From the NCBI GenBank assembly GCA_002298335.1, contig DBNK01000003.1:189145-249852 (forward strand): DNA of 60,708 bases, given 5' to 3'. How positions within the stretch are numbered: the stretch's first letter is position 1; each line of letters begins with the position of its first letter. The stretch comes from Thalassolituus sp. UBA674. GTDB taxonomy: Bacteria > Pseudomonadota > Gammaproteobacteria > Pseudomonadales > Oceanobacteraceae. The notes under the pieces are model-generated. The model worked only from the letters and a program-made list of their open reading frames with translations. It did no database searches and had not been told where the DNA came from. Both the position numbers and the translations under genes were made by a program. Below are positions 25,572-34,040 of this stretch, piece by piece.

Positions 25572-26530
25572 TGAATATTGAGAGAATGTTGTTTATTCAC
25601 ATTCCAAAGACTGCCGGTTCAAGTTTCAGACTCGCCGCAGAGCGCTACTTCGGCAAGGAATTTACTTTTTTCGACTATGGTCCTAAAAGCCATGATACTC
25701 ACGCTTTGATTAGCAAGTATGAGTATGAAGTGAAAGATCGTTATCTGACTGGAAAGAATGTTTGTGATACAGCCAGATTTTTATCCGGACATTTTAACTA
25801 CCCTAAGTATGCGCCTTTTTTTTCAGCCAAAGAGATAGTGACATTCGTCCGGGATCCGGCTCAGCAGGTCAGATCACACTATGAACATTTTGTTCGTCAT
25901 CATGCTTATGATAAGGACTTCCTCACATTCATAACGACGCCGCAGTTTTCTAACCTACAGTCCAGAATGATGAGTGGCACTTCATTGGATTCACTGGGTT
26001 TTATTGGGTTGACTGAGCAGTATGAAGAATCTCTCGCTTTGCTGAATCGGTATTTGGGTGTTGAGATTGAGTCACTTGATATTAATAAGAATGATTCTAA
26101 AAAGAGCCAGTCCTATGAGTTTACCGCTGAAGAAACAGAACTTCTGAAGGCTCACAATAAAGATGATATAGCACTGTACAAAGAATGCTTAAGACGTTTT
26201 GAAAGACAGAAAAAAGCTATTTCTTCAGATGCCCCTTTTGTTCGGGGCGGAAAGCTGCCTGTTCCGCCGAAAGAGCGGAGCAAAATAGTGAATGGCTGGG
26301 CTGCATGTTACGAAAGTGAAGAAGCTATGGTTGTGCAGGTTGAGGTCGAGGGCAAGGTTGTCCGTACTCTTACTGCTAATGAGTACCGTCCTTTCGCTAT
26401 GGAAAGAAGCATTCACAGGAAAGGCTACGTCGGATTTACATTTCCTATCCCGGATACAATCCCCAAGGGTAAACTGATGAAATTCAGAGCGGCTATTTCG
26501 GGTGAAATTTTATTTAAAGAAAAGCGCTGA
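25571..26530 (+). CDS. Sulfotransferase family 2-like protein with C-terminal domain
   Basis: The 319-residue product starts with MLFIHIPKTAGSSFRLA, the PAPS loop of sulfotransferase family 2 relatives, and has IVTFVRDPAQQVRSHYEHF near residues 93-111 as the 3'-phosphate segment. After about residue 230 comes a beta-rich tail of about 90 residues (VNGWAACYESEEAMVVQVEV) not needed for the transferase fold. Its ATG shares one base with the stop of the double GT2 gene, so the two are probably translated together and act on the same chain. Confidence 0.78.
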   Translation: MNIERMLFIHIPKTAGSSFRLAAERYFGKEFTFFDYGPKSHDTHALISKYEYEVKDRYLTGKNVCDTARFLSGHFNYPKYAPFFSAKEIVTFVRDPAQQVRSHYEHFVRHHAYDKDFLTFITTPQFSNLQSRMMSGTSLDSLGFIGLTEQYEESLALLNRYLGVEIESLDINKNDSKKSQSYEFTAEETELLKAHNKDDIALYKECLRRFERQKKAISSDAPFVRGGKLPVPPKERSKIVNGWAACYESEEAMVVQVEVEGKVVRTLTANEYRPFAMERSIHRKGYVGFTFPIPDTIPKGKLMKFRAAISGEILFKEKR

Positions 26531-26546
26531 CATCGTCCTTTGGGAA

Positions 26547-26575
26547 AGAAGGTGGTTATTGAATTATCACCTTCT
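26547..26575. repeat. Stem-loop after the last sulfotransferase gene
   Basis: An eight-base perfect inverted repeat, AGAAGGTG and CACCTTCT, flanks a 13-base AT-rich loop. It lies 17 bases after the sulfotransferase stop and could act as a weak terminator or a processing site. There is no T run after it. Confidence 0.4.
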
Positions 26576-26629
26576 GTATGCAAGATGTTCAGTGTATCCG
26601 TTCTATGTTTCCGGAGTTAAAGGTCCACT

Positions 26630-28102
26630 ATGCACCCTGAAAATATCCTGATCCCCTTCCAGCCATCCGAACTGCCTGAAGGTTCCTGGATGGTTTTTGC
26701 CCCTCACCCGGACGACGAAGTGATTGGTATGGGTGGGGCGTTGCTCAAAGCACAGGCGGCTGGTTGTCAGATTACTCTGGTATTCATGACGTCTGGTGAT
26801 CAGGGCGGTGTATCGACTGAGCGTGAGGCCGAGGCATCTGCGGTGGCAACGAAACTGGGTGCTGAGGCCGTGTTTATGCGCTTCCCGGACCGGGGAGTGA
26901 AGGCCGGTGATGAGGCTCAGGCACAGGTGAAAGCTCTGATTCAGAAGACGTCACCAGACTGTATTTTCTTCCCGTCTCCTCAGGAATATCATCCGGATCA
27001 CCGCATGACGGCTGCCCTGGTGTTTGCCGCGCAAAAGCTGGCCGGGTTTTCAGGTCAGCTGTATCACTATGATATTTCGCGTCAGTCGGAGGCGAATCAT
27101 CTGGTGGATATCTCCTCTCAGAGTGCTGCGAAAGCTGAGTTGCTCAATCTTTATACGTCTCAGCTGGGCCAGAACAACTATGTCGCTGTTATGGAAGCGC
27201 TGAATATTGCCCGCACTTATACCTTGCCAAAGGGCGTTGAGCGGGCAGAGGCATTTTATCTGTACGGCAGTCATCAGAACGATCTGCTGGGAACATTGAA
27301 AGAGCGTGCATTTCAGTGTCTGAATGATCCGCTGCCGTCTGATTCTCCGACGATTTCTGTTCTTATCCGTACCAAAGACCGCCATGATTTGCTGCGCCGG
27401 GCGCTGAAGTCGGTTCAGCAGCAGAAATACAGCGGGTCGATTGATGTTGTGGTCATCAATGATGGTGGTGAGACGGTAGAGGAGGTGCTGGCGGAATTCC
27501 GTAAGCACTTCTGGCGTCTGCACTCAATCGACCTGCCGGAGAGCCGGGGGCGCGCGGCTGCGGCGAATCTTGCCATGTCTCAGTCCCGGGGTATGTTCCT
27601 TAACTTTCTCGATGATGACGATGAGCTGCACCCGAATCATCTGGCGGTGTTTATCGCCCAGTGGCGCCGTCACCGTGAAACCGAAGTTTTCTACAGCGGT
27701 GTACGTGTTGTCGATAAAGACGGCAAAAAAATCAACGTCTACAAAGAGTCCTACGATCGTGGCCGCTTGCTCTATCTGAACTACCTGCCGATTCACGCGG
27801 TCACGTTTCACCGCCGCTTTGTCGAAACAGGGCATCGCTTTGATGAGTCTCTGGAATTCTTTGAAGACTGGGATTTCTGGATTCAGTTATCGCGCCAGAC
27901 CAAATTCTATTTCAGCAAAGAGGTTACGGCGACCTATCACATGATCGGTTCATCGGCAGCATCGTCCCATATGACGGCAACCATGGACCCGGTTTATCAC
28001 CTGAATAAAGTCCGTCAGAAATGGATGCAGAAATGCACGCCCAATGAATGGAATGCCTCGCTGAACTGGATCCGTCAGGAAGCCCGTAACGGTGGTGAAT
28101 AA
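26630..28102 (+). CDS. PIG-L deacetylase fused to GT2 glycosyltransferase
   Basis: Residues about 20-225 form a PIG-L/LmbE-like zinc deacetylase domain: FAPHPDDEVIGMGGALL supplies the metal-binding His-Asp-Asp and EYHPDHRMTAAL a further histidine. Residues about 242-430 form a GT2 domain (ISVLIRTKDRHDLLRRALKS; NFLDDDDELHPNH; EDWDFWIQLS). PIG-L enzymes remove N-acetyl groups from amino sugars. The fusion suggests that a sugar is transferred and de-N-acetylated by the same protein in the cytoplasm, which would expose an amine for N-sulfation or N-acylation. This coupling is inference. Its end overlaps the next gene by 11 bases. Confidence 0.88.
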   Translation: MHPENILIPFQPSELPEGSWMVFAPHPDDEVIGMGGALLKAQAAGCQITLVFMTSGDQGGVSTEREAEASAVATKLGAEAVFMRFPDRGVKAGDEAQAQVKALIQKTSPDCIFFPSPQEYHPDHRMTAALVFAAQKLAGFSGQLYHYDISRQSEANHLVDISSQSAAKAELLNLYTSQLGQNNYVAVMEALNIARTYTLPKGVERAEAFYLYGSHQNDLLGTLKERAFQCLNDPLPSDSPTISVLIRTKDRHDLLRRALKSVQQQKYSGSIDVVVINDGGETVEEVLAEFRKHFWRLHSIDLPESRGRAAAANLAMSQSRGMFLNFLDDDDELHPNHLAVFIAQWRRHRETEVFYSGVRVVDKDGKKINVYKESYDRGRLLYLNYLPIHAVTFHRRFVETGHRFDESLEFFEDWDFWIQLSRQTKFYFSKEVTATYHMIGSSAASSHMTATMDPVYHLNKVRQKWMQKCTPNEWNASLNWIRQEARNGGE

Positions 28103-29378
28103 GTCTGCAGAGTCCGGCATCCGCGTGCCTTCATCTCTGGTGATTGACTGGCCGGAATGGTTGCGCTTTTCCGGCCTGGACAGGCTCCAGCGCCTGCACA
28201 TCCGGGAAGTTCCGGAGACATTTTTCCCGGTGGATATTCTGCCCTGTGCGTTTCAGCTGCTGGAGAGCGGGGGGCTACTGGTGCTCGAGTTTGCCGGTGA
28301 AACCGATACGCTGGCACTGACCCGGCGAATGCTGAATAAAGCACACAATTTCGGATTTGAGCCGGAGTTTTCTGCGACTGGTGTCGATTATTCCCGCTGT
28401 ATGGCCTTTGTTTATAGGGGGGAAGCCAGAGCGAATAAAATTCTGGTCAAATCCACTACGGGTTATGAGTCTGAACTCATTACTTTATTTGGTGATGTGT
28501 TCGGGCACCCCATCTCAAGCGCCCATTGGCGCTGGAAATACCCGCTGAATACCGAAAATCAGTCATTGATCGCCCTGGCTGGTGAGCATGTGATTGCCCA
28601 CTACGGGGTATCCCCACGTAATATCTGCGTGTCGGGAAATCATCTGCTGGCAGCACAGGTGGGCGATATCATGGTGGATTCATCGCATCGTGGAGGACTG
28701 GTCACCAGCAGTTATGCTCAGGTTGCCTATATCACCATGATGCAGATGCAGGAGCAGATATCCGAAGATCCGCTATGGACGGACTACATGGTGGGATTTG
28801 GCTTTCCTCACGGGCGTCACATGAAGATGGCGCGACGCCTGGCACTGTATAACGATGGTGGCAATGTCCATCTGGTGCGCTTTCTGACTTCAAATGCACC
28901 CGGGTCTTCCACATTCAGTCTGGTAACTACCTTTGATGATGCTCTGAAAAGGATCTGGAACTCGGCTAATAAACAGCTGAAAGCCTCGCTTAACGGTGCC
29001 TGTATGGTCGACCGCAGCTGGCTCTATCTGCTGGAGCGCTATCGCTTTCACCCGCAGAACGAATACCAGATAGCGGCCTCAGTTGATGCGGTGTTTGTCC
29101 TGTCACTCTTTCCGGATGGAATTTACCGGGTGGTGGATTATATCGGGGATATTGCGGCTCTGACTGAGAACATCAGTCAACTGGCGGCGCTGCTGAAGGT
29201 CAGCGAAATCCGCATGTGGCTGATGGAGTGGGTGAGTCAGTACATTGCGGGGTCTGATACCGTGAAATGGAATGGCGTGAAGGCCTCTCTGGCCCTGATG
29301 TACACCAAGGGAAGCAGCTTTGAGCAGTTCAAGGACATTCCCTGGTGGATTACGCTCGGCGACGCTGACTTTATCTGA
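28092..29378 (+). CDS. GNAT-like acyltransferase with methyltransferase-like N-terminus
   Basis: The 428-residue product has a central GNAT-like region, about residues 120-300, with LFGDVFGHPISSAHWRWKYP, VIAHYGVSPRNICV and DIMVDSSHRGG, the pattern of acyl-CoA-dependent N- or O-acyltransferases in polysaccharide loci. The first 115 residues (VDILPCAFQLLESGGLLVLE; GVDYSRCMAFVYRG) resemble the C-terminal half of a SAM methyltransferase without its SAM-binding half, so they may be a remnant. GTG codons at 28092 and 28095 are the possible starts, both inside the deacetylase gene. An acyl group could be put on an amine exposed by PIG-L. I am unsure of the substrate. Confidence 0.6.
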   Translation: MVNKSAESGIRVPSSLVIDWPEWLRFSGLDRLQRLHIREVPETFFPVDILPCAFQLLESGGLLVLEFAGETDTLALTRRMLNKAHNFGFEPEFSATGVDYSRCMAFVYRGEARANKILVKSTTGYESELITLFGDVFGHPISSAHWRWKYPLNTENQSLIALAGEHVIAHYGVSPRNICVSGNHLLAAQVGDIMVDSSHRGGLVTSSYAQVAYITMMQMQEQISEDPLWTDYMVGFGFPHGRHMKMARRLALYNDGGNVHLVRFLTSNAPGSSTFSLVTTFDDALKRIWNSANKQLKASLNGACMVDRSWLYLLERYRFHPQNEYQIAASVDAVFVLSLFPDGIYRVVDYIGDIAALTENISQLAALLKVSEIRMWLMEWVSQYIAGSDTVKWNGVKASLALMYTKGSSFEQFKDIPWWITLGDADFI

Positions 29379-29393
29379 TCAGGAGGGAATCAG

Positions 29394-30377
29394 ATGCTGC
29401 TTATTTATACCCACCGTGCCGGGCTTTCCGGGGAGGATCTGAACGGTGTTGTACAGTTCTCACGCCTGGCCGGTCTGAGAGCAGGGCTCGATGCTCTTGG
29501 CATAACTTATCAACATCAGCCTGAGTCTTTGCCACAGGAAGGCGATACGGTGGTGGTGCTTTCTGATACAGAAGTACTCCGGCAGATGATCAACCGTAAG
29601 CGGTCTGGCTGCTCTTTTCTGTTGGTGGCAGGCCCAATTATGGAGCTGGAGGACACCCACAGAACCGGTCTGAAAGGTCTTCTGGCTGAGGCGGAGGATC
29701 CCACTAACCCGATGTCGTTACTGTCAGAGCTGGATTCCATTCTGGCTGATCCAGAAGTCGATGCGGTTCTTACGGCGGGGTTCTGGGCCAAGGCCGGATG
29801 GCGTTTCTGCAGCCCCTCGCTCAGCAATAAAATTCATGAATGGCGTGCAGGTGTTGATACCCGGTACTGGGATGGAAACAGCATGCCTGAACCGGGCCGT
29901 ATTCTGCTTTATGAAAAGCGGAAGCCGGTGTTTGCCAACAAAGTTAAGGCCGGTCTGGAAGAAGCAGGGTATCAGGTTGATATGATTCATTACGGTAAGT
30001 ACCGTAAAGAAGAACTCCGGGAGGCGTTACGCCACTGTGAATCGGCGGTTGTTCTGTCCCAGCGTGAGACTCAGGGGATAGCTCTGGCAGAGATGTGGGC
30101 CATGAATGTGCCGACACTTTGCTGGGATAATTTCCATACCGAATTTAATGGCATTCTTGTGCCTTCATCCAGTTGCCCTTATCTTACCAGTCAGACAGGC
30201 TGGCGCTGGCGTAATCTGCCGGAGCTGCTGCAGGTTCTGAAGTGGTCGCAGCCAAATCTCTATGCGCCGCGAGAGTGGGTAAGCAGGAATATGTCGCATG
30301 AGGTGAGCGCTGAGTTGCTCCTGGACCTGCTGCGACGCCTTGGCAGTGCAGAATACAATGGGTCTTTACCTACCTGA
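29394..30377 (+). CDS. GT4-like glycosyltransferase
   Basis: The 327-residue product looks like a compact GT-B glycosyltransferase. Its C-terminal half has SQRETQGIALAEMWAMNVP, which holds the E-x7-E pattern of GT4 enzymes, and a preceding VDTRYWDG segment like the VDxxxF motif of the family. The N-terminal half is short. A strong ribosome site (AGGAGG) precedes the ATG at 29394. It closes the rightward part of the cluster and is convergent with the next gene, 15 bases apart. Confidence 0.75.
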   Translation: MLLIYTHRAGLSGEDLNGVVQFSRLAGLRAGLDALGITYQHQPESLPQEGDTVVVLSDTEVLRQMINRKRSGCSFLLVAGPIMELEDTHRTGLKGLLAEAEDPTNPMSLLSELDSILADPEVDAVLTAGFWAKAGWRFCSPSLSNKIHEWRAGVDTRYWDGNSMPEPGRILLYEKRKPVFANKVKAGLEEAGYQVDMIHYGKYRKEELREALRHCESAVVLSQRETQGIALAEMWAMNVPTLCWDNFHTEFNGILVPSSSCPYLTSQTGWRWRNLPELLQVLKWSQPNLYAPREWVSRNMSHEVSAELLLDLLRRLGSAEYNGSLPT

Positions 30378-30392
30378 ACTCCTGAATCTGTT

Positions 30393-31751
30393 TCAGCGGA
30401 ACCACTTGCGGTAGCTGTCTGCAAAGAACAGCCGCGGGTTACGGTAGAGCTTGCGCATCTTGCGGTAAATCACTTCTGACATATCCGGCTCATGAATGCC
30501 GATAGTACTGTTCAGACACATGGCTTCCAGCTCATCGGTGTAGCGGGTCAGGTCCTGCGGCATACGGTCGAGGGTTTCGAACGCCAGACTGAACTGAGGG
30601 TCGGTCGGGCTCAGCACCGTCTCCGGCCAGTTGTTGCCGAAATGCGCTTTCATCCACAGTTGCTGTGTCTGCCAGTAACTGTCGGTGTTTGGTTCTGGTC
30701 GTCGGTAGGCGCGCAGGTCTCCCAGGAGTTCAATACGGCGGTCACCGGAGCGGTCAAAAATCGCACATTTGGCGGTGGCCCGGGCCTGTGAAGAGGCTGT
30801 GCAGTAGGTGTCAGGGTCAAGCATGTCAGTGAATGCATCCAGCCACTCTGCCTCCGTCCGGCAGATGCGCAGACCGGCGTTGGGGAAACGTTCTGCGTCG
30901 GGCAGGGGGGAAGAAATCAATGGCACACCCATCAGGCCACTCTCCCAGAACTTGAGCGCAGACTTGCAGTTATTGAAGGTGTTGGCCGCCAGTGGCGCAA
31001 TGGTCAGCCAGCTTTCAGCGATCACTTCCGGCAGGTCTTCATACGGCAGGTACTTGCGGAAGGTCACCCGGTTTTTCGGCAGCTCGTCGGAACGCAGCTT
31101 CAGATCACCGATGATCTCCAGACTGACGTCTTTGTGTTCTTCCAGCAGGCGGTTCAGCGCGGGCAGAATCGTCATGAAGTCGTGAATGTGGTGGCTGGTA
31201 CCCGGCAGATAGCGGATAACCTTTCCGGCCAGGCGCTCTTCACTGGAACGGGGTTCGGCGAGCATGGCCCAGCGGGGAGGTACCCGGTTGTGAACCACAT
31301 CGACCTGACAGTCCGGAACATAACGCAACACCTGATGTTTGAGGGTGTCGGTAGAGACCCAGCAATGACTGAACAGCATCAGCGCATCACGGTAAAGCCC
31401 GAACTGACGCTGTGCTTCGCGTACGGTCATATTGCCGGAACGAACGGCCGGGCTGCACTCTGCGGATTCCGGAGAAAACAGAAAGTCATCAAAGTCAGCA
31501 ATCAGCCGGATACCGGCTGCCTGAGCTTTACGCATCAGGCGCAACAGAGGCTTACCGAACTGTGGACGGTGCACCACCAGATAACGGTATTCTCTCAGGT
31601 TGAGGCTGTCGGCTTTGCGGATGTGGGTAACGTGTGCCTGAATGCCCAGATTAAGAAGGTGTTCAGCCGGGAAAAAACAGCGATATCTGGCAGAAGCATC
31701 CAGATAAACCGCGTTTCGTCTTTTGGAACAGCTGACAAAAAGAATCGACAT
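30393..31751 (-). CDS. GT4-like glycosyltransferase
   Basis: The 452-residue product reads leftward against the rest of the capsule genes. A GT-B fold is suggested by VIRYLPGTSHHIHDF, LEIIGDLKL and the donor-binding segment ANTFNNCKSALKFWESGLMG followed by GVPLISSPLPDAERFP. It has a Cys-rich start (LFVSCSKRRNAVYLD). The ATG at 31751 is chosen; a TTG at 31757 would add two residues. A -10 TATAAT on this strand lies upstream in a region shared with kpsC. Its opposite direction suggests independent acquisition or separate regulation. Confidence 0.8.
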   Translation of the reverse strand: MSILFVSCSKRRNAVYLDASARYRCFFPAEHLLNLGIQAHVTHIRKADSLNLREYRYLVVHRPQFGKPLLRLMRKAQAAGIRLIADFDDFLFSPESAECSPAVRSGNMTVREAQRQFGLYRDALMLFSHCWVSTDTLKHQVLRYVPDCQVDVVHNRVPPRWAMLAEPRSSEERLAGKVIRYLPGTSHHIHDFMTILPALNRLLEEHKDVSLEIIGDLKLRSDELPKNRVTFRKYLPYEDLPEVIAESWLTIAPLAANTFNNCKSALKFWESGLMGVPLISSPLPDAERFPNAGLRICRTEAEWLDAFTDMLDPDTYCTASSQARATAKCAIFDRSGDRRIELLGDLRAYRRPEPNTDSYWQTQQLWMKAHFGNNWPETVLSPTDPQFSLAFETLDRMPQDLTRYTDELEAMCLNSTIGIHEPDMSEVIYRKMRKLYRNPRLFFADSYRKWFR

Positions 31752-31829
31752 GAACAAAGGTAACCGGGTGTCAGGTGTCAGACCTACGGATAGCTGACAA
31801 TAAAAAAGTAAAAAACATTAATGACTGAA

Positions 31830-31858
31830 ATTATAGCGTTTATGGGTCACCGGACTAA
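31830..31858 (-). promoter_or_regulatory. Candidate promoter for leftward GT4-like gene
   Basis: On the minus strand a perfect TATAAT (31835-31830) follows a weak -35-like TTAGTC (31858-31853) by 17 bases. It lies about 80 bases before the leftward start at 31751. Confidence 0.45.
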
Positions 31859-31892
31859 ACTGCGGATGTTAAAAAATGTTCTCTCAGCCCTG

Positions 31893-31901
31893 TGTTATAG
31901 T
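31893..31901 (+). promoter_or_regulatory. Candidate extended -10 promoter for kpsC-kpsS
   Basis: TGTTATAGT fits an extended -10 (TG, one base, TATAGT) 36 bases before the kpsC start. No clear -35 is visible. The following bases give TATAGTCACC, close to TATAGTTACC before kpsM. Confidence 0.45.
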
Positions 31902-31937
31902 CACCAATTGTTACGATAAGCAGAGTTTTTCTACAGC

Positions 31938-34031
31938 ATGTCAGCAGTGATCTGGAGTGCCTCCCCGGGTATCCGCAAACAGCACAGTCTGCGGCGTTTT
32001 TTCGCCGGACAAGAGTCTCTGCCGTACTTCAGAAGCATTACGCCTGCTGCATCGCCTGCCTCTGACGATATCGTCGTTGGTTGGGGTAATAAACCGAATA
32101 CACAAGGTGCCCGGCGCTTTGCCCTGCAGCATAATATCCCCTACCTGAGGCTGGAAGATGGCTTTCTGGCCTATGCCGGTCACCCGGCGATGGGCTCAGA
32201 GCGACTGTCACTTATTATTGACAGTCAGGGCATTTACTACGATTCAGCCACAGCGTCTGAACTTGAAAACCTGTGTAACGACATAGAGCACTGGTTTACC
32301 CCGGAGTTCTGTCAACGTTCTGAAAACCTTACAGACCTGATAACTGGTCACGGTTTATCCAAATACAATCACCCGCGCCAGCCATTACCCGATTACATCG
32401 GTCAGAATTCCCAGAAAAAAATACTGCTGGTCGATCAGGTTTTTAATGATATGTCGGTGCCTTCCGCCGGCGCCGATGCATCCACGTTCCGCACCATGCT
32501 GGAAGAGGCCCGCCGGGCTCATCCGGACGCACAGATTCTGATCAAAACCCACCCGGATATTCTGCTCGGCAAAAAACGTGGCTATTTCTCTCCGGACAGC
32601 GTGGACGATCAGGTTCTTTTTCTGGCGGAAGACTGCTCTGTTCCGGAACTGATGGCAGCCGTCAGCGAGGTGTACTGTGTCAGCTCGCAACTGGGGTTTG
32701 AGGCATTGCTGTACGGTAAAACTGTGCATTGTTTCGGCCTGCCGTTTTACGCCGGCTGGGGGCTGACGCAGGACCGCATGCGCTGTGACCGGCGGCACCA
32801 GATCCTGACACTGCCACAGCTGGTGGCGGCAGCTCTGATCCGTTATCCGCGGTATTGTCTGCCGGGTGCCGTCGTGCGGTGCGAAGCCGAAGATGTGGTG
32901 GCCTACCTGCTGGAGCAACAGGCCCGGGCCGACCGTGGCGGAGTCAGCACCTGTTATGCCGTTGGCTTTTCATTGTGGAAGCGGGCGTTTGTGCGCCAGT
33001 TCGTCGGTGATATGGCGCGCCGGGTGGTCTTTACCGGCCGGGCATCCGCGGCGCGTAAAGCCGCAGGCCCGGGAGATGCCATTCTGGTCTGGGGCAATAA
33101 AGAGCCTGAGCTGGAGCAGCAGTCCCGTGCGGATGGCATTCCCTTCTGGCGCATGGAAGACGGCTTCGTCCGTTCCGTTGGTCTGGGGGCAGATCTGCGT
33201 CGCCCGTCCTGTCTGGTGATCGATACCCGGGGGCTGTATTACCGCGCCGGCCAAGCCTCTGATATTCTCACGCTGCTCAACACCACCACGTTTGATGATG
33301 AGCGCCGTGCCCGCGGGCGTCACCTGCAGGGCCTGCTTAACAGCCTGGCAGTCACCAAATACAACCTGGGTTATTCCGATCAGATTGGCAGCAGTGAGCG
33401 TTACCGCATCCGTGAACTGGCCGCCGGGCGGGAGATTATTCTCGTGCCAGGGCAGTACGAAGCTGACCAGTCAGTGCAGAACAGCCGTGGCGTGGTGAAG
33501 AGCAATCTGGCGTTGTTAGAGGCCACACGCCGTACCTACCCTGAGGCCTTCATCCTGTTCAAAGAACACCCGGATCTGTATTCCGGTGTGCGCCCCGGCG
33601 CGCTGGGGCAGGAACGGGCACTGACACAGGCAGACCTCTACGTCACCCATGTGGATATGCACGAGCTGCTGCAGGAGTGTGACCGGGTCAGCACCATGAC
33701 CTCACTGACCGGTTTTGAAGCGCTGATCCGCAATAAACAGGTCCATGTCTGGGGCTCTCCTTTTTATGCTGGATGGGGTTTAACCACGGATGAACTGGAA
33801 TTCCCGGAACGGACAGCCATTCTTAAGACAGAAGAGCTGGTTTATACCGCTCTGGTACTGTACTGTCGCTGCTTCAGCTGGAACGCCCGCAGCCCGGCCA
33901 GTCCGGAGCAGGTGATTGCCGAGCTCGCCCGGGAACGTCAGCTGTGGACTTCCGGACGGGATCTCAGCAGCACCTGGTTGTCCCGGCAGATACGTAAAGC
34001 CCGCTACCTTAAGGAAGCATTTTTCCGCTGA
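31938..34031 (+). CDS. kpsC: Capsule linker beta-Kdo transferase KpsC
   Basis: KpsC extends the poly-beta-Kdo linker on the phosphatidylglycerol anchor of ABC-exported capsules by alternating linkages. The 697-residue product shows the family's internal duplication: VVGWGNKPNTQGARRFAL and ILVWGNKEPELEQQSRA open the halves, LEDGFLAY and MEDGFVRS match, and GLPFYAGWGLT and GSPFYAGWGLT close them. Length agrees with E. coli KpsC. It is followed nine bases later by kpsS. Its presence shows that the product is a Kdo-linked capsule and not O-antigen. Confidence 0.95.
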   Translation: MSAVIWSASPGIRKQHSLRRFFAGQESLPYFRSITPAASPASDDIVVGWGNKPNTQGARRFALQHNIPYLRLEDGFLAYAGHPAMGSERLSLIIDSQGIYYDSATASELENLCNDIEHWFTPEFCQRSENLTDLITGHGLSKYNHPRQPLPDYIGQNSQKKILLVDQVFNDMSVPSAGADASTFRTMLEEARRAHPDAQILIKTHPDILLGKKRGYFSPDSVDDQVLFLAEDCSVPELMAAVSEVYCVSSQLGFEALLYGKTVHCFGLPFYAGWGLTQDRMRCDRRHQILTLPQLVAAALIRYPRYCLPGAVVRCEAEDVVAYLLEQQARADRGGVSTCYAVGFSLWKRAFVRQFVGDMARRVVFTGRASAARKAAGPGDAILVWGNKEPELEQQSRADGIPFWRMEDGFVRSVGLGADLRRPSCLVIDTRGLYYRAGQASDILTLLNTTTFDDERRARGRHLQGLLNSLAVTKYNLGYSDQIGSSERYRIRELAAGREIILVPGQYEADQSVQNSRGVVKSNLALLEATRRTYPEAFILFKEHPDLYSGVRPGALGQERALTQADLYVTHVDMHELLQECDRVSTMTSLTGFEALIRNKQVHVWGSPFYAGWGLTTDELEFPERTAILKTEELVYTALVLYCRCFSWNARSPASPEQVIAELARERQLWTSGRDLSSTWLSRQIRKARYLKEAFFR

Positions 34032-34040
34032 CCGCACCAC

